53,039 nucleotides of DNA from Amoeboaphelidium occidentale. Lineage: Eukaryota > Aphelidiomycota > Aphelidea. Shown in pieces: positions 18,558 to 27,198 of this stretch. Every line of letters starts with the position of its first letter. Within the stretch, counting starts at the first letter, position 1. A model generated the notes under the pieces. It saw only the letters and a program-made list of their open reading frames with translations, did no database searches and was not told where the DNA came from. A program made the position numbers and the translations under genes. Location of the stretch: the NCBI GenBank assembly GCA_023515795.1, contig JALGPX010000060.1:16707-69745 (forward strand), read 5' to 3'.

Positions 18558-21104
18558 ATGGCGACGATGACGATGACGATAAGCAGATTGTTGGGTCGCT
18601 TCAGCTTGAGACAATTTCGATTATTCACTACGAATGGAATTAATCCGCCGGCTTCCGGAAGTGGCAGTGGCAGCGGTTCTACGGTGATACACCAACAGGA
18701 TTTTACTTTATCAAGGGCCAAAGTTCCGCAAGTGTTTCCTCGTGTTTTTGCTTTACCTGTTGCGCGTAAGCCTCTGTTTCCGTTGAGCATGAAGAACTTG
18801 GTAATCAGAGATGCCGCTGTTTATGAACATGTGGAAGAGCTTTTGAAGAAGGGCACGCCTTACGTTGGGGCATTCTTAACGAAGGATGATGATAATGAAC
18901 GGGATGTTGTTAAATCTCTTGATGAAATCCACAGGGTCGGTACTTTTTGTCAGATTCTGAGGGCAGAGAAATCTCAGGAGGGTTTAACAGTTCTGTTGAT
19001 GCCGCATCGCCGTATTCGTGCGACTGAGTTGTTTGAAGTTGGCAAAGTTACTGAGGCGATGACTGAGAATTTATCTGATGAGAAACACACTAAAAGGAAT
19101 CCTGTCATTAAGGCATTGACATCTGAGATACTGTCGGTTATGAAAGAGCTGGTCAGAATTAATCCGCAACTGCGCGATCAAATTGCATTGTACGGTTTCA
19201 TGTCTGGCGTAAATTTGGTTGAAGAACCTGCCCAGTTGGCTGATTTTACCGCTTCTTTGGTACCATTCGCTGAAAGTAAAGAGCTGCAGTCCATCTTGTC
19301 TAGTTTGGTTATCGAAGAACGATTGCAGAAATCTTTGATTTTGTTAAAGAAAGAATTGATCAATGCCAAGTTGCAAGCGCAAATAGATCGCGATGTTGAA
19401 GAGAAGATGAACAAAGCGAGAAAAGATTATTATCTGATGGAAAGCATGAAAGGCATTCAGAAGGAGCTCGGCTTGCAAACTGATGGAAAGGAAAAGCTTG
19501 TTGAGTTGTTTCAAAAACGAGCCATAGAAAAGAAAATGCCAGAGAATGTTATGAAAGTGTTTGAAGAAGAACTGAATAAGTTTAGACAGTTGGAGCCTTC
19601 TGCTGTTGAGTATGCATCATCTCGTGGATATCTGGATTGGTTAACGATTATGCCATGGGGAGTAACGACAAAAGATACCTTTGACTTAAAACAAGCTCGC
19701 GAGATATTGGATTCTGAACATTATGGAATGCAGGATGTCAAGAATAGGATTTTGGAGTTTATCGCTGTTTCAAAACTTAAAGGATCAGTTCAAGGCAAAA
19801 TATTGTGTTTGTCTGGTCCGCCTGGAGTTGGGAAAACATCTATTGGTAAATCTATCGCAAAAACTCTAGGAAGAGAATTTTACAGATTCAGCGTTGGTGG
19901 TTTATCAGATGTGACTGAAATCAAAGGCCACAGACGGACATATGTTGGTGCTATGCCTGGAAAATTGATTCAAGCATTGAAAAGAACTCAGACTGAAAAT
20001 CCTTTGATACTTATTGACGAAATTGACAAACTTGGGCGCTCATCTTTCAGAGGAGACCCTTCATCTGCTTTATTGGAAGTTTTAGATCCAGAACAGAACA
20101 ATAACTTCTTGGATCATTACATGGATGTCCCTGTAGATTTGAGCAAAGTCCTGTTCATGTGCACAGCCAATGTATTGGATACTATTCCAGGTCCTTTGCT
20201 TGATAGAATGGAAGTCATTCAATTATCTGGTTATATTGCAGAAGAAAAGAGAGAAATAGCAAAGAGCTACTTGGTTCCATCAGTCTTAAAATCGTGTGGC
20301 TTGAAGGCAGAACAAGTCAATCTTCAAAGTGAAGCTCTTGATACTTTAATTAGTGATTACTGTAGAGAAAGTGGCGTTCGAAGTCTGAAGAAGCAAATTG
20401 AAAAGGTTTACAGAAAAGCTGCGCTAAAGCTTGTAAGAAACTCAGAAGAATCCTCGGTTACTGTCTCCAACCATAACTTAAAAAAGTACGCTGGAAATCC
20501 AATATTCTCTTCTGAACTGATGTATGATAAGCCACCCGTTGGTGTATCAGTTGGCCTAGCGTGGACTGGCTTAGGCGGAACGGTCCTTTTTATTGAAAGT
20601 ATTAGCGTGGCAGAGAACCAAGACAAGGCGTCCTTCATAAAAACAGGCCAAATGGGAGATGTCATGAAAGAATCTACGAGAATTGCCCTGACATTTGCTA
20701 AATCTTTCATGGCTGAACACTTTCCAGAAAATGACTTCTTCAGGAAAACTTCTATACATTTGCATGTTCCAGAGGGCGCCATACCAAAAGATGGTCCAAG
20801 TGCTGGCGCAACGATGGTATCTAGTTTACTTTCTCTTGCTCTACAGAAAGAGATGAAGCCAAAGACAGCAATGACAGGGGAGATATCTTTAATTGGGAAA
20901 ATACTTAGAATAGGAGGCGTCAAAGAAAAGGTTATCGCAGCGAAGAGAGCTGGTGTTGAAACGATCATTCTTCCTCAATCCAACAAGAGTGATTATGAAC
21001 AACTGCCTGATTTCGTCAAGCAAGGAATATCGGCAAACTTTGTGTCAGACTATTCCGAAGTATTTAAACTGATATTCCCTGGTGTTCAATTGTTGGATTC
21101 ATAA
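18558..21104 (+). CDS. LON: Mitochondrial Lon protease
   Basis: The product is 848 aa from ATG 18558; the first residues (TISRLLGRFSLRQFRLF) form an amphipathic, Arg-rich mitochondrial targeting sequence. Domain order: LON N-domain (from about residue 55), coiled linker, AAA+ ATPase with Walker A GPPGVGKTS (about 419) and Walker B ILIDEID (about 485), then the S16 protease domain with the catalytic Ser in PKDGPSAGATM (about 748) and Lys in KVIAAKRAG (about 790). It degrades misfolded matrix proteins and binds mtDNA. It is somewhat shorter than most LonP1 proteins because the N-domain/linker is compact. No intron. Confidence 0.95.
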   Translation: MATMTMTISRLLGRFSLRQFRLFTTNGINPPASGSGSGSGSTVIHQQDFTLSRAKVPQVFPRVFALPVARKPLFPLSMKNLVIRDAAVYEHVEELLKKGTPYVGAFLTKDDDNERDVVKSLDEIHRVGTFCQILRAEKSQEGLTVLLMPHRRIRATELFEVGKVTEAMTENLSDEKHTKRNPVIKALTSEILSVMKELVRINPQLRDQIALYGFMSGVNLVEEPAQLADFTASLVPFAESKELQSILSSLVIEERLQKSLILLKKELINAKLQAQIDRDVEEKMNKARKDYYLMESMKGIQKELGLQTDGKEKLVELFQKRAIEKKMPENVMKVFEEELNKFRQLEPSAVEYASSRGYLDWLTIMPWGVTTKDTFDLKQAREILDSEHYGMQDVKNRILEFIAVSKLKGSVQGKILCLSGPPGVGKTSIGKSIAKTLGREFYRFSVGGLSDVTEIKGHRRTYVGAMPGKLIQALKRTQTENPLILIDEIDKLGRSSFRGDPSSALLEVLDPEQNNNFLDHYMDVPVDLSKVLFMCTANVLDTIPGPLLDRMEVIQLSGYIAEEKREIAKSYLVPSVLKSCGLKAEQVNLQSEALDTLISDYCRESGVRSLKKQIEKVYRKAALKLVRNSEESSVTVSNHNLKKYAGNPIFSSELMYDKPPVGVSVGLAWTGLGGTVLFIESISVAENQDKASFIKTGQMGDVMKESTRIALTFAKSFMAEHFPENDFFRKTSIHLHVPEGAIPKDGPSAGATMVSSLLSLALQKEMKPKTAMTGEISLIGKILRIGGVKEKVIAAKRAGVETIILPQSNKSDYEQLPDFVKQGISANFVSDYSEVFKLIFPGVQLLDS

Positions 21105-21186
21105 TAGACTGCAGCGGTGACGACAATCAAGTCAAACAGCGACGACGTCAAATTTTTTTCTTATCAAAATCTGATCCTAACCGAAC

Positions 21187-21602
21187 ATGCCTATTCCAGC
21201 TGGTGATGCTACTAAGGGCGCTAAGCTTTTCCAGACCCGTTGTTCTCAGTGCCACACTGTGGAGAAGGCAAGTTATCTTCAAGCGCTGTGATTGTGCTAA
21301 TCTTTCAGGGTGGCCCACATAAAGTCGGTCCTAATCTGAATGGATTCTACGGAAGAAAGACTGGACAGGCTGAGGGATACGCTTACACTGCAGCCAACAA
21401 GAACAAGGGGATCGTCTGGTCTGATGAGACTCTTTTCGAGTACTTGGAAAATCCGTAAGTTCACAAATGCTCTATGATAGAGGTGATTACTAATATCTTT
21501 AGAAAGAAGTACATTCCTGGTACCAAGATGAGTTTTGCTGGTTTGAAGAAGGAGAGTGATCGTGCTGATGTCATTGCTTACTTGAAGGAATCATGCAAGT
21601 AA
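21187..21602 (+). CDS. CYC1: Cytochrome c
   Basis: Three exons: 21187-21267, 21309-21454 and 21503-21602. The product is 108 aa. The haem motif CSQCH keeps both Cys (CxxCH), unlike euglenozoan cytochrome c. [20 protein letters not shown] and [18 protein letters not shown] are highly conserved; the axial Met is in GTKMSF. Intron 1 (21268-21308) starts GCAAGT and ends TTTCAG, a GC-AG intron. It must be removed to join VEK to GGPHK. Intron 2 (21455-21502) is GTAAGT...CTTTAG. The protein carries electrons from complex III to IV in the intermembrane space. The gene symbol follows common usage. AATAAA is at 21622-21627. Confidence 0.95.
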
Positions 21603-22136
21603 AGTTTTCATTGGAAGATTCAATAAAATCCTCATAAACCCGGAATTTATTTGTGCGTAGGGGTTTTAAGTATCTCTATTTTCATTAGACCATGGCTTTG
21701 AAGGGGTTAAACTGCGAAAGATTGGAGATCCAAGTAGTCGACAAATTTCACGCGGTCGCAACCCTAAAGATTCGACAACAGCAATAATTATAATGGCTTG
21801 GAGCAGACGAGTGCTATAAACAACATTGGAAATATTTCCTTCTTATGCAGAAACACATTCATGTTCACTTTTGGAAAGCGCATGATGTGAACCTAGTTGA
21901 AGTTAGAAAGAATGACAATGTAATTTATTCTTCAAATCTTTCCTAAGTTCTGATTAAGAAACTCAGTTCCAACTGAAGAGTGCGAACCGAAGATCAACGC
22001 GATGTAACCTTAAATGTATATCATTCTTGACACATGATACGTTTCGTCCAAGCTACGTTGAATCAGGATACAGATGCAACATGCAAGATTCAGTAACGTG
22101 AGAATTTGTTCCATTCGATTTTTAGCTCATAAAGAC
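21603..22136. other. Intergenic region with no supported gene
   Basis: About 530 bases hold the cytochrome c 3' end (AATAAA at 21622) and presumably the promoter of the secreted-protein gene. No open frame, tRNA or clear repeat was found. A weak C/D-snoRNA-like pattern near 21885-21975 was considered and dropped. Confidence 0.5.
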
Positions 22137-23575
22137 ATGAAAACGGTTATAATACATGTCCTTACCCTGATAACGGGCTGGTTTGGCGTAAACGCAACGG
22201 TTTAGATGCATTGGATTCCGGGGTATTGTCGTGTTCTGATGATGGTAGAAACAACGCTCTATGCGACTGCTTGCTGAGTTCGTGTTGGTGCGAAGCGCAA
22301 GAGGGAAAGAAACAAGACTTGGTCAAGAGAATGGATGATGATTTTCTTAATTGTTTTGGTGCATTTGTAGCAGATATTCGTGACGAAGAAGTAGGAGAAG
22401 AGTTGGGTCCTGCTTTGAGCTCGGATTTTGGCCCGGGTTTAGGCGGACCTCCAGCAAAGCCAAATGTTCCCGCTACTTACGAGTTGTTCCATAAATTGCA
22501 AGAAGCAGGTGAAACAAAAGCACCGCTAGAGCTTTACAGGACAAGGGCAGAAGATTTCTGGATAGACAAGAAGTATTCTGTGAAGACAACTGAAAATCCG
22601 CTCTTGTTTGAAGTACCTGAGACAGCCAACCAGAACCTTCAGGCATACAAAGAGGCAGATCCTTCAACGAAAACGTCTGGTTGGCACATGAAAGACACTG
22701 CGTGGAAGGAGAAATTCTGGAATGCTGCGTATCAACTGAGAACCGCTCTGTTATCAGGAAAGATAGGCGACAAGCCGATTACGATCAGGAATGTTCTTGA
22801 AAGTGCAGGTCAATGGCGTCAATGGGTTTTGCTTGAGAAAGATTTGGCTGAAAACCTTGGTGTGGATATCTGGGATAACATTGCTTCACCCAATGATTAC
22901 CATCAGTTCGGCGTGTTTCAGGATGACCATGCTGTTAGGCATGGTTTAATAGGGCCTTCCGATGTCAACGTTAAAACTGCCATTGCTGGAAGATATTCTA
23001 GACTAAAACTTGGAGAGAAGACAGTGGGAGATATTTATTCTTCGCCCAAAGAAGAATTGGTAAACTTTCTCCAAAGGCCGCCAGGCGAACTCTCTCCGGT
23101 ACAATCAAACCCTGTGTTTTCAGTGGAGCAAGTGTTCTCTACAGATGAGTCAATAGGAGTTAAACTTAATGGCGAGGATGTGAATATGGTGAGTATTGTT
23201 CATGAACTTTCCGGCAAGCGTTCGTGGAATGTGGAAAACACGTTTCATCTTCCTGAAATGGAACAGAAAATGAACACTATTCTGAATGGCATCATTGAAG
23301 CGGCGCAAAATTCAAATATACCCGATTCGGAATTTCATAAGATGGTTGGAACGATGCATTGGTTCATGGCAAACACGTCACCATATCTGCGAGGCTCGGC
23401 CTCTATTGCCGATCTTTTAACCGCAACGAGCTACATGATGAGAGGACTGCGATGGCCTAGTTGGGCTCAAGGTGTTTCAGCTGATGTGACTGCGTTGTCA
23501 ACCGCAAACTTAAAAACATTTCAAAATATTTTTTCTTCTTTGATGGATGGTGAATTAGCAAAATTACCCATTTAA
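22137..23575 (+). CDS. Secreted-protein family of unknown function, copy 1 (N-terminus uncertain)
   Basis: The main frame is open from 22133 and has its first ATG at 22331 (MDDDF). A signal-peptide-like ATG frame (MKTVIIHVLTLITGWFGVNA) starts at 22137 in another phase and ends at 22205. A GT at 22188 (GTAAAC) could start an intron joining the two, but no good 3' site in phase was found, so the start is left open. The body aligns with the gene at 24536: DFW, EKFWNAAYQL, GQWRQWVL, YHQFGVFQDDHA, then HKMVGTMHWF, RGSASIADLLTATSYM and RGLRWPSWA. LVKR before MDDDF fits a Kex2-type cut. No known domain; Trp-rich and helical. The stop codon overlaps AATAAA. Confidence 0.65.
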
Positions 23576-23918
23576 TAAAGACTTCGACACGTTGGATATT
23601 AAGACCATGTAACAGTCTAGTTAATAAAGAATTCGGGAACAATTCTGTAGAAGCCTATCGTTGAAACAGCAACAGATCCAATTCCAGACTTTAGCTTCCG
23701 ATTCTGTATTTTCTGGTTCTGAAACTTCTCATCATCTGACACGCCAAGACAACTCGCGACAGTTTTGATGTAAAGCAGCCACCTGCTGAAACAAGACGTT
23801 TTACACGTCTAAATGCCAATCACATTGAGTTCGACAACGTTTCAGGTTTCCAGCATTTAGACACTTTCGCGCATAAAAGGCAGCAGTACGATGGTTATGT
23901 ATAATTAAAAAAAGAAAA
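23576..23918. other. Promoter region of the Gly/Val-rich secreted protein
   Basis: There is no gene in these 343 bases. They hold a perfect 10-bp inverted repeat (listed separately) and a TATA-like CATAAAAGG near 23872, about 45 bases before the ATG at 23919. Confidence 0.5.
23807..23862. promoter_or_regulatory. Inverted repeat GTCTAAATGC / GCATTTAGAC
   Basis: Perfect 10-base arms at 23807-23816 and 23853-23862 are separated by 36 bases, 57-112 bases before the ATG of the secreted Gly/Val-rich gene and just upstream of a TATA-like box. It looks like a paired binding site for a transcription factor rather than an RNA hairpin. Nothing else supports it. Confidence 0.35.
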
Positions 23919-24314
23919 ATGCAGTTCCTTACAATGTTCGTCGCCATCTCTACTTTGGCATCTTTATCATTCGCAGCACCAATAACTCAAGAACCAGAAG
24001 AGCAAAATATAGAAAAGCGCACATCGAAAAAGGTGTGGGTTGATGTTCCAACATATGATCACGTTACTGGAAAGACTATTATCACCTCCGTCAAAGTTAA
24101 GGCAAAGAAACTACACAAATACTTGGGCGCAGGTATCGGTATCGGTGGCGGTATTGGCATCGGCGGAGGAGTAGGAGTAGGAGTCGGCGTTGGTGTTGGT
24201 GTTGGCGTCGGTGTCGGTGGAGGTGTTTCTGGTCGTTCATATGCATCAGGAGACCCAGCTGTTTTACCTTCTGTAGGACATGCTCCGGCCGGTAATGAAG
24301 CCGTTGATTGTTAG
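23919..24314 (+). CDS. Small secreted protein with a Gly-Val dipeptide tract
   Basis: The product is 131 aa. It has a clear signal peptide (MQFLTMFVAISTLASLSFAA-P) and a short acidic propeptide ending IEKR, a Kex2-type processing site. A basic central part (KKVWVDVPTYDHVTGKTIIT) is followed by about 35 residues of G/I/V repeats, first GIGIGGG and then a run of GV dipeptides, and a hydrophilic end with one final Cys. Elastin- or silk-like tracts of this kind self-associate or sit in cell walls, so a structural role at the cell surface is a reasonable guess. It lies between two paralogous secreted-protein genes. AATAAA is at 24363-24368. Confidence 0.7.
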   Translation: MQFLTMFVAISTLASLSFAAPITQEPEEQNIEKRTSKKVWVDVPTYDHVTGKTIITSVKVKAKKLHKYLGAGIGIGGGIGIGGGVGVGVGVGVGVGVGVGGGVSGRSYASGDPAVLPSVGHAPAGNEAVDC

Positions 24315-24535
24315 AACATCTAATAACAGAATCTACAAAGTTGAAACCAACATTCTATTGCCAATAAAAAAGCTCTAACTAAAACAGAATCTCGCGTTGC
24401 TTATGCCATTCTATTTTCATACGACCTTTTATCAAGACTAAGCGCAAGGCAAATGACTATGTTGTTACATTGCAACTCAATTCGGATTTGATCATGGTTA
24501 CATGCAACCTTAACTTTCCTTTGTTTTTCAAGATT

Positions 24536-25906
24536 ATGTTGCGTATTCTAAGCTTATTTAGTTTGGTCTTCCCGCTTTGCTTAGAAATCGTTCGCGCTTC
24601 ACCGGTAACAAGAAAATCAGACGAGTATGATGGTTTCAAAACATTTTCGCGTCATTCAACTACCCAAAATATATCAAAAAGAATGAATAATGATAAGGAT
24701 GCAACATATTTGAAGCTTTTGGATGCATTCGCAGCACTCGGAACTGGTCTGGTTCCTGGTTACAAAGGTGATACAGCTTTAGTTAGAAAGAAACCAGAGG
24801 TGCCTGTTCCAGTTCAATTGCTTATGAGATTGCGTGAAAATGGCAGCCAGAAAGTACCACTTGACCTTTATCGCACTAAACTTGAAGATTTTTGGTTTGG
24901 TAAGTCGTATTCCGTGAGAACCACAGAAAATCCGTTGCTGTTTGAAGTGCCAACAAGCGCGAAATCACAACTGGAATACTACAAAGAAATCAATCCATCT
25001 ATTAAGTTACGCAGTTGGCCTCACAGAAATCCAGAATGGACTGAGAAGTTCTGGAATGCTGCGTATCAACTTAAACAGGCGTTGTTATCTGGAAAAATAG
25101 GTAATAGTCCTGTGACAATTCGAAGGGTGCTTGAGAGCATTGGCCAGTGGCGTCAATGGGTGCTGATGGAAAAAGACTTGGTTCGTAAAACAGAGGATGG
25201 TTTCTCGTCTCCTGTTGAATACGATGATTATCATCAATTCGGTGTGTTTCAAGATGATCATGCTTTACGCGATTCTTCAATGCATAAATCATTCATGCAT
25301 ATGGTTACAGAAATTTCAGGATTCTACAAGAAGCTAATTGTCGATGGTAAATCAGTTGGCGATATTTACTCATTGCCAAAAGAGGAAATGATGAAGATAA
25401 TACATAGACCTCCAGGAGCACTTTCTCCGATACAAGAGAGTCTAGCATTCTCAGTTAATCAATCTTGGCCAAATTATCAAGGCATATTTGTCAGGATCGG
25501 CGAACAAAGCGTTGAACTGGTAGAATACCAAAGTAATCATTTCGGCGTAGAATCATGGTCAGTCCAGAATACTTTTTATCTTCCTTCAATTGAAAACAAG
25601 ATGGACTCTATTTTGAAGGGAATTGTCGAAGCTTCTCAAAATCCCGATGTTCCGCTGTCTGAGTTCCACAAAATGGTTGCAACGCTACATTGGTTCATAG
25701 CAACTACATCTCCGCATATTCGTGGATCTGCTGCAGCGGCTGATTTGCTCACAGCTACGAGTTACATGCTAAGGGGATTACGTTGGCCTGGTTGGGCGGA
25801 GAATATTTCAGCTGATGTTACAGCGTTGTCTACAGCGAATTTGCAGACGTTTCAGAATATCTTTGCTTCCTTGATGGATGACGAAGTACATAAGGTCCCA
25901 ATTTAA
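24536..25906 (+). CDS. Secreted-protein family of unknown function, copy 2
   Basis: The product is 456 aa from ATG 24536, which opens a signal peptide (MLRILSLFSLVFPLCLEIV); an upstream in-frame ATG at 24494 would add 14 residues. A hydrophilic pro-region ends NISKR, a probable Kex2 site. The mature part shares with copy 1 the order TENPLLFEVP, EKFWNAAYQL, GQWRQWVL, YHQFGVFQDDHA, FHKMVATLHWF, RGSAAAADLLTATSYM, RGLRWPGWA and STANLQTFQNIFASLMD; about half the residues match by eye. No known enzyme motif is seen. The HWF...RGSA...LL order faintly recalls C-terminal helices of some bacterial secreted effectors, but I cannot test this. The stop overlaps AATAAA. Confidence 0.75.
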   Translation: MLRILSLFSLVFPLCLEIVRASPVTRKSDEYDGFKTFSRHSTTQNISKRMNNDKDATYLKLLDAFAALGTGLVPGYKGDTALVRKKPEVPVPVQLLMRLRENGSQKVPLDLYRTKLEDFWFGKSYSVRTTENPLLFEVPTSAKSQLEYYKEINPSIKLRSWPHRNPEWTEKFWNAAYQLKQALLSGKIGNSPVTIRRVLESIGQWRQWVLMEKDLVRKTEDGFSSPVEYDDYHQFGVFQDDHALRDSSMHKSFMHMVTEISGFYKKLIVDGKSVGDIYSLPKEEMMKIIHRPPGALSPIQESLAFSVNQSWPNYQGIFVRIGEQSVELVEYQSNHFGVESWSVQNTFYLPSIENKMDSILKGIVEASQNPDVPLSEFHKMVATLHWFIATTSPHIRGSAAAADLLTATSYMLRGLRWPGWAENISADVTALSTANLQTFQNIFASLMDDEVHKVPI

Positions 25907-25963
25907 TAAAGAAAATAATTTATTGAGCTCATTCTTCAAAAAGCACCCAAAGGATCGCGACCT

Positions 25964-26212
25964 TCACCGATTGCGCGAATTCTGTTCGCTTCGCTTTTGT
26001 AGGGCATAGACAATCATTTGCTCTTCGTATTCCAGTTTACGTATCGCTTCATCCATCTGCGCGATGGTTTTTGCCAAATTATCGCGATGCTTTTGCAATA
26101 ATTCCGTTGTCTCTGTCTTCTTTTCCTGAATTGTTTTCATGTTGAGGAAAAGAGTTGATACTTCCTTGGAACATTCAGACGCACTGGAAGAGCAGGAGCA
26201 GGATGCCCTCAT
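25964..26212 (-). CDS. Small coiled-coil protein
   Basis: The frame runs from about 26212 and its best start is the ATG at 26138-26140, giving 58 aa (MKTIQEKKTETTELLQKHRD...), almost all coiled coil with heptad spacing of Leu/Ile/Met. Such short coils occur in BLOC, kinetochore and tethering complexes, but I cannot name it. A minus-strand AATAAA lies about 45 bases after the stop (near 25920), which supports a real convergent gene. Its ATG and that of the plus-strand gene at 26139 share the same CATG, so the two starts overlap. Confidence 0.5.
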   Translation of the reverse strand: MRASCSCSSSASECSKEVSTLFLNMKTIQEKKTETTELLQKHRDNLAKTIAQMDEAIRKLEYEEQMIVYALQKRSEQNSRNR

Positions 26213-26624
26213 AGAAAATTATAAAAAGGAGGATCAATGGTTAACGATAATGATCAAAGTTGCTTTGGCAGGGCTGTTCTTGTCGCTGAGCTCTTTGATA
26301 TTGATATCATTCAACGATCGCATAGATATCATTGCAGTAGCTGCATTCCTTTGTATTGCGAATGTATATATCCTGTACAGTAAAAGATCTGTCGAGTTAA
26401 ATGATCCCTTCTTAATCATGCTGTGCCTTGTATCAGTGGGACTTACATTGTACTTGTCGAGTTTGAGCACTACATATCACAATATACTAATTGAAACGGT
26501 GATATTTCTTGCTCCTACTGCAATAACAGCAAGCAATTTACTTTCGATTAGATTCTGGTTGTATGATGCTGAGGAATCCATTCGAGCACTTGAAGGTCTC
26601 AAGTATCGTTACAAAGGCGCTTAA
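26139..26624 (+). CDS. Four-helix membrane protein of unknown function
   Basis: The product is 161 aa. A hydrophilic acidic head (residues 1-34, LEEQEQDALIENYKKED) is followed by four hydrophobic segments: VALAGLFLSLSSLILI, IIAVAAFLCIANVYILY, FLIMLCLVSVGLTLYL and IETVIFLAPTAITASNLL. A short basic C-terminus ends it. There is no signal peptide or retrieval motif, and I recognise no family. AATAAA at 26627-26632 begins only three bases after the stop. The start codon overlaps the start of a minus-strand gene. Confidence 0.65.
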   Translation: MLRKRVDTSLEHSDALEEQEQDALIENYKKEDQWLTIMIKVALAGLFLSLSSLILISFNDRIDIIAVAAFLCIANVYILYSKRSVELNDPFLIMLCLVSVGLTLYLSSLSTTYHNILIETVIFLAPTAITASNLLSIRFWLYDAEESIRALEGLKYRYKGA

Positions 26625-26741
26625 AGAATAAAATCGGTCTCACTATAAAGGGCCAAATAAAAATAGATTTGAGGATTTCGTAGGGCTCCTTGCGACGTGA
26701 TTTTGGCTTCGTTTCATACCAACCAAAATCTATAAATACAA

Positions 26742-27178
26742 ATGGGCTGTGGAGGGTCTAAAGTCGCCCCCGAGAAGGGAAAGAAACCGGGACAACAGCA
26801 AAGTAATCAGCAGCCTAAAGTGAAGGCGTCAAGTAATGCTGATGATATGAAAAAGGGCAAAGAATCGGTTACCTCAAAGGATCAAGCATCAAAGAAGTCC
26901 AAAAGTAACTTGTTACAACTTCATGCACCAAAACTATTCATCATTTTATAGGCGTCGCTTTCGAAGTATCCGTTGATGAATTGAAAGTTCCTGCAAACCA
27001 ACCATTATCTGCAAATCAGGAACAACCTGCTGTATCGGGTGATAAGCTCATGGCAGAATTGATAGCCAAGGAAGAAGCCGTAACAAGGAATCGAATGAAA
27101 GAATTAGAAAAGATTCAGGGCAAGGCATCTGAGAGGGCTGAGTTAGTCAAGAAAGCTAGCATGAAAAAGAAGAAATAG
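26742..27178 (+). CDS. Lipid-anchored basic protein (MGCGGSK start)
   Basis: Two exons: 26742-26904 and 26952-27178, intron 47 bases (GTAACT...TTATAG). The product is 129 aa. The start MGCGGSK is a strong N-myristoylation signal with a Cys at position 3 for palmitoylation, so the protein should sit on the plasma or endosomal membrane. The rest is low-complexity, rich in Lys, Gln and Ser; the end forms a charged helix (LMAELIAKEEAVTRNRMKEL) and closes with KKASMKKKK. A membrane scaffold or MARCKS-like role is conceivable, but no family is recognised. It is convergent with the DUF726 gene, 20 bases between stops. Confidence 0.65.
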
Positions 27179-27198
27179 AATGAAGGAAATCACTGCAT

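Noticed and set aside
20408-20968. Minus-strand open frame of 186 codons inside Lon
   Set aside because: Antisense to the catalytic domain of Lon; no features of its own.
21700-21775. GGGGTT and AACCCTAAA words suggesting telomere-like repeat
   Set aside because: Single copies only; no tandem array.
21880-21980. Possible C/D box snoRNA (TGATGTG ... CTGA)
   Set aside because: The C box is a poor match and there are no flanking terminal stems.
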